Origin: Prosapia bicincta
Taxonomy: Eukaryota > Arthropoda > Insecta > Hemiptera > Cercopidae
DNA: 64,000 nt
Assembly (NCBI GenBank): GCA_036971475.1
Contig: JBAIZL010000003.1
Coordinates: 106,865,070-106,929,069 of the forward strand
Direction: 5' to 3'
A program made the position numbers and the translations under genes. The notes under the pieces are model-generated. The model was not told the DNA's origin. It ran no database searches and worked only from the letters and a program-made list of their open reading frames with translations. Of this stretch, positions 1 through 30,756 are shown one piece after another; position 1 is the stretch's first letter, and each line of letters opens with the position of its first letter.

Positions 1-931
1 ATTTTATAATTTTTGATAGGTGTTATATAAAGGGAAAATATCTAAACTCGGAAATTATAAAACTTTATTGTCAGTTGCGGTTAAGCTATCGTTGGAATTT
101 CTAGATTGACCACAAATGACATCAAGGAAAAAGTGTTGTATAATAGTGTTGTTGAGTTTTTCAACTGTTTAAGTAGAACATTAATTACATTACATACTTA
201 TTTCTGTGCAATGTTTACTCACAATTATATGTTAATTTCACCACTTCCGTAATCCTTTTCTCTAATTCGTCACCTCTCAGTCCTGAACGCCACAAACTAG
301 AGAGGTTCTACTGTATATTTATAAACAAAAAGTATTGGAACGTTTTAAGAGTGCAATTAACTGAAATAAAGACAACAAGAAACTTACACGACAAAAAGGT
401 AAATGAGAGTTGACCATGTGGTACTACAACATACCTCTCTCTTAGTTGGCAAATTACCATCCACATGTAACTACTATGGCTGAGCTCCACTATGTATCTC
501 CCTCCTGGAGCCATGGATATTTATTAAATATCTAATATCCGTATTATAAGTTGAAATCAAATAAATGAAGAAATTAAGAATAAGTTTAATGGAATTAATT
601 TGTCTAATCAATAAAACCCTGTCTTCTTGTCTAAGAACTTGAAAAATAAAACCTGTAAGGATATAAATCTACCAGTTGCATATTTGACACCATTATTAGT
701 TGCATTGAAGGAAGAAAACAAGTACCTAGTGTTTATAATTGAATATTAATATGTTGACTCTGGGAACTATAAATCAAGATAATGTTTAAGTGTTACAGTA
801 GCACAACAGTATTAGGCCATTTTGATCAAGAAGCAAAACGTTTTCTTGTTATTGCCACTAATACCATTGTAGGAATTCCTCGTAGTTAATTTTGATCTCT
901 CAGATTTCACACAGTGTAGTCTGTTTAGAGC

Positions 932-1368
932 AACGGTTCCCAAACTTTTTGGTACCAGGCCCCCTCCACTTGAAATGAATTTCTCTCACGCCCCCTCCTC
1001 TTTACACTTTAAATAAATGGTACGGGCATATGAAAAATAATCAAATATATATATTGAAAACAATTTGTTTATTTATACATACTTTCACAAGAACCATGAT
1101 AAAACATTTTAAGTTTTAATTTGCAAGGTAAATGTTTACTGACAATAGAAAAATCTGTTAGTGAGATGCTTGAGCTTGCATTTTTTACACTATCACACCT
1201 ATTTGAGGTTGTACTTTAGTAAGGGCACAATCCAAGTCATTAGCAACATTAAATTTGTTCCTATAATAATAAATATATTGAATTTATCTTATTTTTATCA
1301 ACTTTTTCGAGCCCCTCCTGACTTGCCTTCAGGACTGCGCACTCCCTCAGTTTGGAAACCACAAACCA
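932..1368. mobile_element. hAT-type MITE, degraded
   Basis: Begins with ACGGTTCCCAAACTTTTTGG and ends near CCCTCAGTTTGGAAACC. These are the inverted ends typical of Charlie-like hAT elements, with the 'CCCC' stretch just inside. No transposase remains. Confidence 0.6.
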
Positions 1369-1371
1369 TGT

Positions 1372-1534
1372 TTAACACGTTCATTGCCAAGCTGGAAATT
1401 GGAATTTTGTGTGGTGGCCGCTATAATAATTCACTTAGAGTTTGGATAGCAACGGCCACGCAATATCGTGTGATTGGCCATCCGGTAAGGCCTGACATCA
1501 CGCGATATCGCGTGATTGGCAATGAGCGTGTTAA
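1372..1534. mobile_element. piggyBac-like MITE with TTAA target duplication
   Basis: A 155-bp element (1376-1530) flanked by TTAA at 1372-1375 and 1531-1534. The ends CACGTTCATTGCCAA and TTGGCAATGAGCGTG form inverted repeats. The inside is GC-rich with repeated CG(A)TATCG(C)G motifs. Confidence 0.65.
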
Positions 1535-2615
1535 GCAAAAAAACCAAATACCTTGAAACTGTTTCTCTGTATGTTTAATATTTTTATAGTATAAATAAAT
1601 CCAGCATTTACAGTTAGTGTTTACTAGTTAGTTTTATACGGAAAGTTCTTAGAACTGTTTTTTTATTGTTTTAGAACATGAATTTTGTTCAGTCTTACAC
1701 CAGTTACTTTGATTCAATTGTTACCACACTGACTATGAAAAACATGCTGAAATGGATCAAATTGTAGCTGGGAGAAATTGTTGGCCTTTGTGTTATGCCT
1801 GCTATGAAGATAAATAATCTATATTGCATATTTGTATTTGGGATTCGTCTAGTTTCAAGTTGTCAGTAGTGGATAGAGGAAACACTTTTGTCTACATCAG
1901 TACTTGAAGCTTAAGACTCAATGGCTAATTCAAAGATATTTATTTACTAACTTGCAAACATTGAGTCAGGTAATCATAAATCCTAGTTATAAATTAAATT
2001 TTTTACCAGCAAAGGTAGCTCAAAGATATAAATAATACAATTAGCTGGGATATGTTAAAGATATCAACATGGCACACCCCTGCTTTCGATGACAAATTCC
2101 CCAGCTGTTTTCCTTGTTCCACAATTATCTTACAATTATCACATTCAATAGATTACACCATGGTGTATTTCAATCATGACCCATTGTACATAATTATTTG
2201 TTTTTTATATATTATTCACAGCGTTATTAGTTATTTGTTGTTGTTTAACAAGAATTTTATTTTTATTTAGTTGATTATTATTGCAATATTGGATATTGGA
2301 AGTTGCAGCAGATAATAAATATAGCAGAGATTTTGACATTTCAGTAAAAACTCAATTAACTGTCATTGTCGGACTGTGGTCGTGATGGATAACAGAAATA
2401 TTATATTATTCCTCCTAAACATAACCTCAATCATTTAGACAAATATCATGATATATTATAGACAGATATCACTCTCACAGTAATGTAATACATTTCTGAA
2501 CCAAAAGAAAGTAAACACGATTGTAATAGCAAATAAAACTATTTATTACATGATCTTACTTCATACTTCTTTGTGCAGGCGTCCAGCTTAACTGTAGCCG
2601 ATATCCACGATATAT

Positions 2616-3514
2616 TTATGATGCTATGGCCCACAGGTTCTTCTTAACTAGAATATCTTGCCACTTTGTCACAATTGGTCTGAGGATGTCTCTTGTAGAT
2701 AATGGGTAAGGGCAGTTCAGCAGGATGTGTTCAATTGTTTCGCTCTCCACACCACAGAGCGCACACAACGGAGACTCTGTGAGATTAAAACGAAATAGGT
2801 ACTTCTGAGTCACCAGATGGCCATGGTTCTTGCTCTGGCAGCAAAAGATGCTGTTGATTGCCCTACTTCCCTATATTTATCCTCGACTGGTGGTTCTGGT
2901 TGGAGCTGGTTTGTAAAGGTATCGACCAGTAGACTCTTTTTCCCAATTTTCACACCAAAGTTTTTGGAAAACTTCCCTGCTTACACTTTTGCAATGTAGC
3001 AGGGAGTGTTTGCCTTCATCTGTAGGTCCCATGGTTGAGGCTATTTTTGCAATTTTGTCAGCCTTTTTGTTTCCGGGTACTCCGCAATGGGCAGATACCC
3101 ATTGAATAGTTAATTCCGTCCCACATTCCACTAGTTCTAGGATGGTTTTTCTTATTTCAGATATTTGAAATGAGTATTACTTAACAATGACTGAAGGGCG
3201 GCTTTTGAATCCGATAGTATGCATATTTTTGAATTGCCCTTTAAATGCACACAGCTAGTCAGGGCTGCACTTATAGCCAAAAGCTCATTATCCATGCTGG
3301 AATTGGAATTGGCTGGGATGTAACAACAGTCTCCATTCAATTCATTATAGTAGTCTGCCCCCGATAAGCTCTTCTCCTGGTCGAGCGAGCCATCTGTGAA
3401 TATTTTTATGTGGCTTTTGTAATGAGATAGAATCGTGTTTAATGTTATTACATGATAAAAACATTCGCACAGTAGATATAAATGTAGCAAAATAATGTAC
3501 AGTAATATAAACAC
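2616..3514 (-). pseudogene. Non-LTR retrotransposon RNase H fragment
   Basis: Three consecutive reading frames on the minus strand. First, IKIFTDGSLD with SSMDNELLAISAAL and ILSDSKAALQSL (the RNase H D-E-D residues). Second, IQWVSAHCGVPGNKKADKIA (the fourth catalytic Asp). Third, SPLCALCGVESETIEHILLNC (a zinc-knuckle-like C-C-H-C). Frame changes show it is dead. It is related to the larger copy at 9.3-11.7 kb. Confidence 0.8.
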
Positions 3515-4503
3515 AAGTGAAATAGTTCATTTAGCTTAATAAACAAGGTGAATGTATCACTTAAGGCATTTTGTTATTACAGTATTATTATGCTATTACA
3601 GCAACAAGGGTTTAAAGAGTGGAAGTTCTGTTCTGAGAGCCCTGTTCTATGTGCCAAAGCCTTAGATTATGTCCCGTGAAATTATTCGATGTATTTTATT
3701 CACTTTTATAAGTAAATAACTAAAAAGAGATGTTTTTACTGTAAATAATGTAATTTCATTTTTGTAACCATTTATAATTTAAATGTTCTTTTATCTTCAA
3801 AATGCAAAGTATGTTATTCCTTTGTTACGGCGCAGCTGTGAATCACATTCGAAAAACCTTAATCGCACTTTAATTTGGTAATAATAATTTGTTAAGAATT
3901 AGAACTAAAATGGAATTAGACTTTAATTCGAATTTAAAATGTTTTATAATTATTATAATCAGTTATACATAAACAAACAATAATAATTACTCTTGAATTT
4001 TGTAGTCCACTATGTTCAGTGAAACTTGATTAAAAATATAAAAGTTAATAAATAATAATTAATTTATATCTTTTAAGAGATTTAACAAAAAAGTAAAACG
4101 GAGCATTAAAAAGTGTCAGAATATTTTAATGGTCCACTTGATACAAGTCATCTACCTTTGGCTTCCTTTTATATATGTTAGGAGGGCATTAAAAAAAATA
4201 TATTACTTGATGACTACCAGTAGTATCATGATTATTTCAAAAGGGAATCGGCATGACAACTCAGAGTATCGTCATAAGCAATCAAAGTGTTAAGGTGCAA
4301 GGGTCAAAATGATATCACAATGAACTATAAAAAATAATTTTTCTGAGACATGTTTATTAAATATATGATGTGAGGGAGGCAATTATCTGAAAAGTAAGAC
4401 AGTACAAACTGTTATGAAATGTTTATAGGAAGTTTGAAAGGGGGAGAGTAGCTATTTTTGTAAAATAACTTTCATATTCTATTCTATATTTGAGTTACTA
4501 AAT

Positions 4504-5136
4504 GGGAAATAATTAAACAATTGATATAATTTGTAGTAAACAATTTTACAGTAGAGGATTCTTGAATTTGCTGATTATAGTATCACATGTTTTTTTTTAC
4601 TGAAATTGTTTTACTTTTAAATTGTGTGCATTTTCTCTTCCAGTGTAGTTTTTGTTTGTTTCAGGTCAATTTTTGCATGAAAGAATATAGACTACAAAGA
4701 GGTAGAGTGAAATAATGTATTGAGTAGAAATAGTTATAGATAAAATATTTTTTAAATAGAATATCTGAGGAAGGTGAACTTCTTGTCAAACTTGTGGACT
4801 GAATTAGTAGAAAATGTTTTGGGAAATAATTAAACAATTGATATAATTTGTAGTAAACAATTTTACAGTAGAGGATTCTTGAATTTGCTGATTATAGTAT
4901 CACATGTTTTTTTTTACTGAAATTGTTTTACTTTTAAATTGTGTGCATTTTCTCTTCCAGTGTAGTTTTTGTTTGTTTCAGGTCAATTTTTGCATGAAAG
5001 AATATAGACTACAAAGAGGTAGAGTGAAATAATGTATTGAGTAGAAATAGTTATAGATAAAATATTTTTTAAATAGAATATCTGAGGAAGGTGAACTTCT
5101 TGTCAAACTTGTGGACTGAATTAGTAGAAAATGTTT
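4504..5136. repeat. Tandem duplication, 317-bp unit, two copies
   Basis: 4504-4820 and 4821-5136 are practically identical over the whole unit, starting GGGAAATAATTAAACAATTG. The near identity suggests a recent duplication or a copy-number variant. Confidence 0.9.
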
Positions 5137-5162
5137 CCATAAACACCGAATTTTTTGTATTA

Positions 5163-5864
5163 TAGTAGTCCCTTGTTATTCGCAGTGGTTACGTTCCCCG
5201 AACTTACAGCGAATACTTAAACCAACTGTATATGGAAAGGGGAGGGTTACGTTCCACGTCAAAAATGTTAACATTAATTACATCTATACTGTACACTTAT
5301 ACTACAGTATGGTATATTTACATACTAGATAATTACATATATATTTTTATTGTTTATTAAAGTTTTCCTTCAATCTGAACTTAATACTTCCACAAGTAGA
5401 TGAGGCCCTTCCAAAACTAGCAGACACAACAATTGAATACGACAGCAGTTTAATAACTGACAGGGAAAACGAAATCTGAGTTAGTTACTATTTTGAAGTT
5501 ATCGAAATTTAGGTTTCAAAAACTATTAAGTAAACAGAAGTGTTGCTAAACATATGTATGGAGTTGGATGCGTCTGCCGTATTAATTCATCGTTGTTTGT
5601 CAATGACAATAACGCCACTTGTTATAAATAAGAGTTGCCTATTTTTTGTGTAGTAGACCTAGTAGTGCACAGTGTAACGGATGTTTGGAAAATAATCAGA
5701 TTTCTTTGTGGCAAGTAACTATAGTACTGTACAAAATAAATAAGTTGAGAACAAATCCTACAATGTGTTCAGTAAATATACTGTCTTGTCTTTTTTCAAA
5801 AATATGACATGTATTAGCAGGATATCTTGTTATTTTGCCAACCGCGAATAGTGAAGGACTATTG
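5163..5864. mobile_element. Tigger/pogo-type MITE
   Basis: The left end GTAGTCCCTTGTTATTCGC is matched inverted by GCGAATAGTGAAGGACTATTG at the right end, flanked by TA. About 0.7 kb, no transposase recognised. Confidence 0.6.
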
Positions 5865-6479
5865 TATTTAAAAAGCAAAGCAATGTGTATTAACATATTG
5901 GCTGCAGCAGGCTTGAGCTGCTAGACTGGGATGTAGGCGATTGCTTAGAAATTTAATCAAGTATTTTGGGTAAGACACAAAACGTTCACATGATGTTGCT
6001 TCTAATACCATTGTAGAAATTCCAGCAAGGCTTCTGGTGTTCAGTTTAGTCTCAGCTTTCACACAGTAAAGTTCGTGTGTTACCTTGTATAGGCATTCTT
6101 GGCACACAAGCAAGACGGCCCCTCACTGCTCTGTCATCTTTAAGTGTTCTGGTCTAAGTTTACATTTTTGTCTAAGTATTATTAAAGATAATATTTATTA
6201 GTTTTGTGTTTAAAAAAATGTAAAGCCTAGTTATAATAATGGATTAGAAGTGAACATTGTTCAAGCTTTTCTCAGTTACATTTGACCCAAATATTGATTC
6301 ATGCTCTGGAACTCTACAAAAATGTACCTTTAGGTTTTAAAACCTTATTAGCCACCAAATAAAACACTATTAATTACAATTAACCTAAATATCACAAACC
6401 TGTATTACCTTCCTAAATTCTAATCCACTTTGAATGTGTTGTAGGTTCTATATCTTCAAAATAAAATAAAAGAAGAAAT

Positions 6480-6535
6480 TGTTTCGAAATGTGTCAGCAA
6501 GTAAGTTTTAAAGTATTCATTCAGTTATGCAATGA
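6480..6535 (+). repeat. Penelope-type terminal repeat fragment
   Basis: 'ATTGTTTCGAAATGTGTCAG' followed by 'CAAGTAAGTTTTAAAGTATT' recurs, diverged, at 15950-16140, 23400-23455, 27390-27440, 46015-46190, 59950-60010 and 60780-60850, usually beside GIY-YIG fragments. I read it as the terminal repeat of one Penelope-like family. Confidence 0.55.
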
Positions 6536-6959
6536 TTACTTATAGCATTTATAAACGTTAAAATGATTGTAATTAATTTTATTATAATAATATTATATTC
6601 TTCTAAGAGGATGAAATAAATAAATAAAACAATTGAATTAAACACCAGTGAATAATATTCAATTCAATATTCAATCCAACAATTTTTCATTATTCAAACA
6701 TTGTTCATAAACTCTGTTAAATTATAAATTAAAAGTAACACAGATTTCCCTTTTAATGTGACTCACGGGTCATCATTTTAAATGTGAAAAGAAACACATT
6801 AAAAAAATATGATTGCTTAGTTTAGAGACATTGTTGAAGCTATGTGATTTTGCCGTTAAATACAAATTTGCCTGATTGTTTTTTCATTTTCTTACTAATA
6901 AGTTGGCTATGAAGGACACTTGTTTCACATGGTTATTTCTATATTTTTTACAATTTTGT

Positions 6960-7620
6960 GATCATTTTCAGTATCAATAAACTTATACACCCATGAAAAA
7001 TGAAAACAAAATAAACAAACTCAACACAATAAAATACATACCTTGTGGAAACAGATACAAACACAACCTTATAGAAAACATAATGCGCAAAAACCAACAC
7101 ACATAAAAGAACAAAAAACAACAAGAACACAAATACAAAAATACATAAGATTAACATATGACAACTCATCACAAATATAGCTTCCTCATTATGCAAACTC
7201 AGATACAAATTAGCCTTCAAAACATCTAACACAACTAAAAACCACCTACATAGTACAAAAACACACCAGAAGAAATACATCAGGGCAGGAGTATACAAGA
7301 TCACTTGCAACGACTGCCCCAGCTTTACATAGGTCAAACAAGAAGAAACTTTATCATATGATATAAGAAATACGCAAAAGACATAAAAAACACAAACAAA
7401 CCAAATCAAACTTTGCCACTCACATATAGAACACATTACACACATACAGAACATACTACATACATACACCAATAGAAACTAGCCTAAAAGTCTTTCACTA
7501 CATTAAAGAAAGCAACAAAATAAACACAATAGAAAGCTATGAAATATACAAACCATCCACAATACATTCCAAATGACAAAATACACTCACAATCAAATAT
7601 TATATTTGAACACATAATTA
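6960..7620 (+). pseudogene. Penelope-like element fragment with GIY-YIG remnant
   Basis: Around 7290-7345 the plus strand reads GVYKITCNDCPSF and then, after a shift, IGQTR-like residues, the diagnostic start of the PLE GIY-YIG endonuclease. The surrounding A-rich, T-poor coding composition is typical of these elements. Many stops and shifts. Confidence 0.65.
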
Positions 7621-7639
7621 ACAACTACTGTATGAACAA

Positions 7640-7815
7640 TAATACACCACAGACCCACCAAAACAACACATCTGAATGTGTCTTGTCCATGACACAGCAT
7701 TGAACTATGCTCTGATCTAGTACGAAACATGTCTTGCTGAAAAATATCAGTAAGTAGTGGTTTTTTTGGCAAATGATACTGAAAGTAGTAATAAACTTAA
7801 GTTTGACACACATTC
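7640..7815. repeat. Dispersed element end (CTGCTGAAAAATATCAGTAA family)
   Basis: Contains GATCTAGTACGAAACATGTC and a CTGAAAAATATCAGTAAG block. The same unit recurs at 19635-19780, 23860-24060, 57930-58040 and 63425-63570, in both orientations. Confidence 0.6.
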
Positions 7816-8381
7816 ATTATTGTTAGATAAATAATCAGTATAAAAAAACATTTTTCCAATCTATATTAAATATTTAAAATATTTTACACTTTGGAACAAG
7901 TATTTGATTTAAAAAATAGAAATAAATAATTTTAAAACTTTTTTATTAAATTCCTTGTAAATAAAAAATAGCTATACAATACTGTAATTTTATTTAACAA
8001 CAAACATACATGCTAAAATATTGTACTTTATATATAATACCTCTTACACTTATAAATTCGTAATACAAACAACCTTAAATTTATAAAAATTGTACTTATT
8101 TTTGTACTTGACTAACATTAAAGATACAATTTAATTTCACAAAAATACATTTACATGAAACTTATTCTTTAGTTTTTGATATGTCTTGTAGAAAGTTCTA
8201 CGTTAAGTATAAAGTATTAGTTGTAAATAAATATTTGCACAGACTCTAAAAGTGGATGTTAATTACTCATTTATGAATACTAATTCTCAACCAAGGTAAA
8301 TTCTTATTAATGAATACCGATTCTCGACCAAGGTAAATACTTATACATAAATACTGATTCACAACTAAATCTATTATTAAA

Positions 8382-8941
8382 ATACATAACAAGGGCAACT
8401 CCAGGGGAGGCAATTGGTTCCCGTGAAGAATTTGGGAGCTATTTTTTTTTAGAAATATATTTTTTATATTCAGAATACATTTAAATTTATTCCAGTTTAC
8501 TCAAAGTAATGTATATTGTTTTTACATTTATGTAATGTTAGGTGTATAAATTCATCTGATAACATTGGTAGTTCCACCCAGCATAAACAACTCTGACATG
8601 TTACAAGTCACGCACTACGTCAGTATCGGCTCGGCTATACTAAATACGACTCCACATCGTCCTCATCAGACCGAGCTGTTTGATGAAATGGTGAAAGTTA
8701 AATGATATTTTCTATGTACTGCTATCGCCGTCTGTAGACGTATCTTTGTAAATTCAGGTAAAATGCAGGTTTTGATTTAAAAAATGTCAAATTTCCTGTG
8801 ATTTTTTAAATACAAGAATAGCTTAAAATTTCATTACCAGGGCTTTATTTTTGAAACTTTTCTACCTCAAACCACCCCATGTTTTCCTGCCATTGTGATC
8901 CCCCCTTGAAAGTCTATACTGGAGCCGCCCTTGATACATAT
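8382..8941. mobile_element. hAT-type non-autonomous element with 8-bp target duplication
   Basis: The element 8390-8933 has ends CAAGGGCAACTCCAGGGG and CTGGAGCCGCCCTTG, inverted copies of each other. It is flanked by ATACATAA and ATACATAT, an 8-bp duplication with one mismatch, as expected for hAT transposition. Confidence 0.75.
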
Positions 8942-9314
8942 TGTGTCTGCATTTGCTCCTAGATACTTTGATAAAGTATACAATTACTATGAAACCAACT
9001 TCTTTGAAAACATTACAAATGTATTTTTTAAAATATATTTTGTCCTAAAGTTTTGGTGTAGTCTAACCAAGTTGTAATAATTAGTTCCCTCCTCTCATTC
9101 GTTCAGCGTAGGCTGATATTCAACAATGGGATTTGTAGGGTTCTGACATTTTGCAGAAAATTTTAAATAGAATTTTTTCAAAATAAAATTTTTATGTGAC
9201 TGTTTTTTTCTGGTAATGTACAGAGTAGGTTCAGACAAGAAATATAATTCGGATGTAGACATTAAGTTTTGGAACCTTATAAAATTCTTTCCTTCTTCCA
9301 GCAGGCGTCCAGCT

Positions 9315-11646
9315 TCAGTTGTAGCCGATGGCCTGATGTCCATGATAAACTGTCATCGCAGAGTTCCAATGATTTTTGTATGTTAGAATGGTATTAATGT
9401 CCAATCCCTTTACCCTTAAAAGGTCCCTGGCCAGATTTGGATAACAGCACTTAATGAGGATGTGCTTCAGGTCTTCTTCTCCACTTTGGCATAGGGCGCA
9501 TTCTGGTGATTCCGCTAAATTGAACCTATAAAGATAGGGCTGGGTTAAAATGTGTCCAGTCCGAGCTCTGGCCGTGAAAGTACATAGACTCCTTTTGATT
9601 CCGCTATACATGTCTTCTTTTGCCGATTCATTCTGGAGGTTAAATAGGGATCGACCGACAGGACATCTTGACCATTCTTCAGTCCATTTTCTCCTGAAAA
9701 ATCGCTCTGCAGACTTTTGACAATATAAGAGGGAGTATATCTCTTAGTCAGCAGGTGCATTGCTGAGGCCAATTTTGCTACTTCATCAGCTTCTTCATTC
9801 CCTCTCAACCCACAATGGGCAGGGACCCACTGGAAGACTACCTTTTTGCCCTTATCTTGCAACATCACAATTAACCTCCTCAATTCAGCAACTCTAAAGG
9901 AGTATGACGTAGTGCATGGAAACGCCAGAACTTGGAGGGCTGATTTCGAATCAGTAGGAATACAAATATCCGATTCGTAGATACATTGACAGCTCACCAA
10001 TGCAGCGTTAATTGCCAGCAATTCAGCATCCATGCTAGACCGGGCATTTGACGGTGCGAAAAAACGTTCTCCAGTTTCGAGGTTGAAGTAGCCCGCTCCT
10101 GATTTCCCCCTCTCCATGTCAACTGATCCGTCCGTGAAGATTTGTACGTGCTCATTATATTTCTGGTGGAGCATTGCTATGGCTTCAGCGCATAGGTGTT
10201 CTGGATGACTCTCTTTTGTCAATTTATTAGGTAAATCTATCTCAATCGAGACTCCTATCCATCTGTGAGGAGACTTATCATACACAATAGGGATGTGTTC
10301 TGGGCTATTGATAGGTGATTGTGATGAAATTTTTCTCACCTGATAACTGAAGGAGCTCACGATTGTGCACGAGCTTGATAGGATCCCTCTTAAAGGATGA
10401 CCGCTAGCTGATGCCATAATTTTCAGGTACTTTTCAATAGGTTCAATGCCGAGTTCAATATCCATTGCTGCTATCGGTGTAGTCTTCATACAGCCCAAAC
10501 AGAGCCTTAGAGCTGCCGATTGCAGCTGTCGTATCTTTGCAAGGTGAGTTGCAGCAGCTCCACCCCACACCTCACAGCCAGAAGTCGCCTTGGATCGCAC
10601 AAACATTAAATAGAACGTTTTCATCGTTGTTGTGTCAGCGCCCCATTGTCAGCTGGAAATAGCTTTTAGTGCATTTATTCTAAGCATACAGGTTTTGAGA
10701 ATGTGGTCAATATGAGCTGCCCATCTAAGTTTTGGGTCCAAAAATATGCCCAGAAGTTTAGGGTTTTGGTTGTGTTTTAAGGATTTTCCATTGACCTTCA
10801 GGCTTGGAGTGAAATTGGCTAAAGAGTTCCTTTTTGAGAACCCGCCATGCAATCGAGCGCTGTCTGAATCAACTCCACTGCCTTTTCTTGATTTGAATCA
10901 GTGGCCCATAAGGTGTTGTCATCTGCATAGGTGAAACAATGTATCTGCTCAGGTAAGGACTTTGTAAGATCATGCAATGCAATATTGAACAGCATCGGAC
11001 AGACAATGCCTCCCTTTGGTATACCATTAGCAATAACGTAAGGAGATGATTCGGTTCCATTAACTGATGCACGGATAGTTTGGTCTCGCAGGAGGTTATT
11101 AATGTATTTCAGCATCCTCCCCCTAATCCCCAGTCTCATGCACTGAAGAATCACTGTTGCATGTGGCACCCTATCAAATGCTGCTTCAAAGTCTATCATT
11201 ACCGCAACTGTTGATTGTTTTCTTTGAAATTTTTTATAAACACAATCCGTGAAGTATAGCAAAGCATCAGTAGTACTTCTTTGTTTCCGAAATCCAAATT
11301 GGAATGCATTTAACAGATGGTTCTTCTCGAGTCTCCATGATATTCGGTTATTTACTAGGCGCTCTAGAAGCTTCCCAAGACACGATGTTGGCGCAATAGG
11401 TCTATATGACTCCACTTTGGATTCATCCTTTCCCGGTCTTCGTAAAGGAATAATTTGTGCAGTTTTCCATTTTTTTGGAATATTTCCGTTTTTCCAAATC
11501 CTGTTAAAAAGGACTGTTATTCTTGTCAACATTTCTGGAGAGTGATGTTTCAGCATTTCATTATGTATATCATCCTGACCCGGAGCAGAACTTTTCAGTT
11601 TTGATACACAACTATTCAGTTCATTTGTACGAGAAAGGCGCATCAT
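9315..11646 (-). pseudogene. Non-LTR retrotransposon (I/Jockey-like), RT plus RNase H, broken
   Basis: Minus strand, 5' to 3'. 11646-10819 holds a reverse transcriptase with APGQDDIHNEMLKHH, FQFGFRKQRSTTDALLYFTD, GIPKGGIVCPMLFNIALHDL and the catalytic FTYADDNTLW. 10624-9545 holds an RNase H with FTDGSVD, SSMDAELLAINAALVS, PTDSKSALQVL and WVPAHCGLRGNEEADEVAKL. 9611-9315 holds a CALCQSGEEDLKHILIKC zinc-knuckle-like end. Frameshifts near 10840, 10630 and 9600 kill it; the endonuclease domain is missing (5' truncated near 11740). Its RT motifs are well preserved, so it is fairly young. Confidence 0.88.
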
Positions 11647-11759
11647 CTGGGTCCTCCTGGAGACACAGCCATTCCAAGTGGCCAGTGAGCCTTTGCTCTT
11701 CTTTGTCCAACTATATTGGCCATGGAATCATTTTTCCCTTATAAAATTGAATATGCTTT

Positions 11760-11934
11760 ATTTAACTAAATAAATAAAACCCACTAACCACAGTACAAAA
11801 ATCTTTTATTTTACTACAATTACATTATGTACATTTCCAATTACCATGTAATCAAAATAGACATAAAGTAATTGTAGTAAAATAAAAGATTTTTGTATTG
11901 GGGTTAGTGGGTATTATTTATTTAGTTGAAAAAT
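11760..11934. mobile_element. Hairpin MITE
   Basis: The arms 11760-11834 and about 11862-11934 are inverted copies (AACTAAATAAATAAAACCCA against TGGGTATTATTTATTTAGTT) around a short centre. It abuts the truncated 5' end of the non-LTR element. Confidence 0.7.
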
Positions 11935-12608
11935 TAGTCCACAGTGCTCAAAAAATTTATTATTGAATATGTTTTGTTAAAAAAATTGAAATTGTCACCT
12001 TTTATTGGCAACACTTAAATCACTACCAGATAAGAAGAAAATTGTACAAATTAAATTTGTATCAGATGATAGGGTTATTGAAAAAAGTATACTTGAAGAA
12101 AAGTATAGAGGAAATGTTACTTTTGAAACAGAGTTTGATTAAGAGAAATTCAATATTTTACTAGAACTGTTTTGAAGGAAGAAAATAGATTACTGAATAT
12201 GATTTCTCCAAACTACTTCTGTATGGCACATTAACTATAAATCATCCAAATAATTAAATCATTCTTCAATAACTTTGTTTTTAAATATTGATTGTACCAT
12301 ATCATGCAATATACACATTTGTATATTGATAAATTATAAACTAACAATAATACTTGGATATTAAACACAATAAAGCCCTGTCAGGTTCCAGTAATACTTC
12401 AAGTGCATTGTATAAAATTATACAATAAATTCATACAAAGTGATTAATTCTAATAGTCCTTTAAACAAAAATACAATTACTAATTATTACTATTAATACT
12501 GAAAAAGATATTGATAAGAATCTAGGCTTAAGTAAAACAATTAATGGATTAAAAAACGTTTTTAAACAGTCAAATTCATTGACTGAACCTGAGAATAATC
12601 TTGTTATT

Positions 12609-30639
<18,031 letters not shown>

Positions 30640-30710
30640 TTTTGTATATTTCAAAAACTATAGAAAATGTTAGAATATTGACTGATGTTTATTAGCAGGT
30701 GATTCCCTAA

Positions 30711-30718
30711 TATATATA
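30711..30718 (-). promoter_or_regulatory. TATA-like box of viperin
   Basis: TATATATA lies 72 bp upstream of the viperin ATG. It is a plausible core promoter element, but such octamers are common in AT-rich DNA; only its position makes it attractive. Confidence 0.4.
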
Positions 30719-30746
30719 CTGTACCAAGATAGCCTTATTTACTCCA

Positions 30747-30756
30747 AGAAATCCCC
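30747..30756 (-). promoter_or_regulatory. Candidate NF-kB/Rel site upstream of viperin
   Basis: The minus strand reads GGGGATTTCT, an exact match to the insect kappa-B consensus GGGRNYYYYY. It is about 30 bp upstream of the TATA-like box and 108 bp upstream of the ATG. Two near-matches containing GGGAATCAC lie at 30699-30707 (minus) and 30892-30900 (plus). This would fit immune induction through Toll/IMD, but it is unproven. Confidence 0.45.

Larger units (their letters stand above)
1..12608. other. Left flank without a recognisable host gene
   Basis: Apart from the transposons listed separately I see no exon with a known protein family here. The stretches 1-930, 1531-2540, 3530-4500, 6120-6480 and 7820-8385 are plain AT-rich DNA with stop codons in all frames. 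The part just below 12609 should include the viperin 3' UTR, but no clear AATAAA decides where it ends. Confidence 0.6.

Noticed and set aside
1161..1556. 131-codon plus-strand frame
   Set aside because: Crosses an hAT-type MITE and a piggyBac-like MITE; no protein family resemblance.
6948..7472. 174-codon minus-strand frame rich in Val, Phe and Cys
   Set aside because: Antisense shadow of an A-rich Penelope-like coding remnant; the GIY-YIG signature lies on the plus strand.
10746..11744. Plus-strand frames over 10.7-11.7 kb
   Set aside because: Antisense of the reverse transcriptase on the minus strand.
30640..30654. Upstream extension of viperin by five codons
   Set aside because: The codon at 30654 is TTG and a TAG stop precedes it; the first ATG in frame is 30639.
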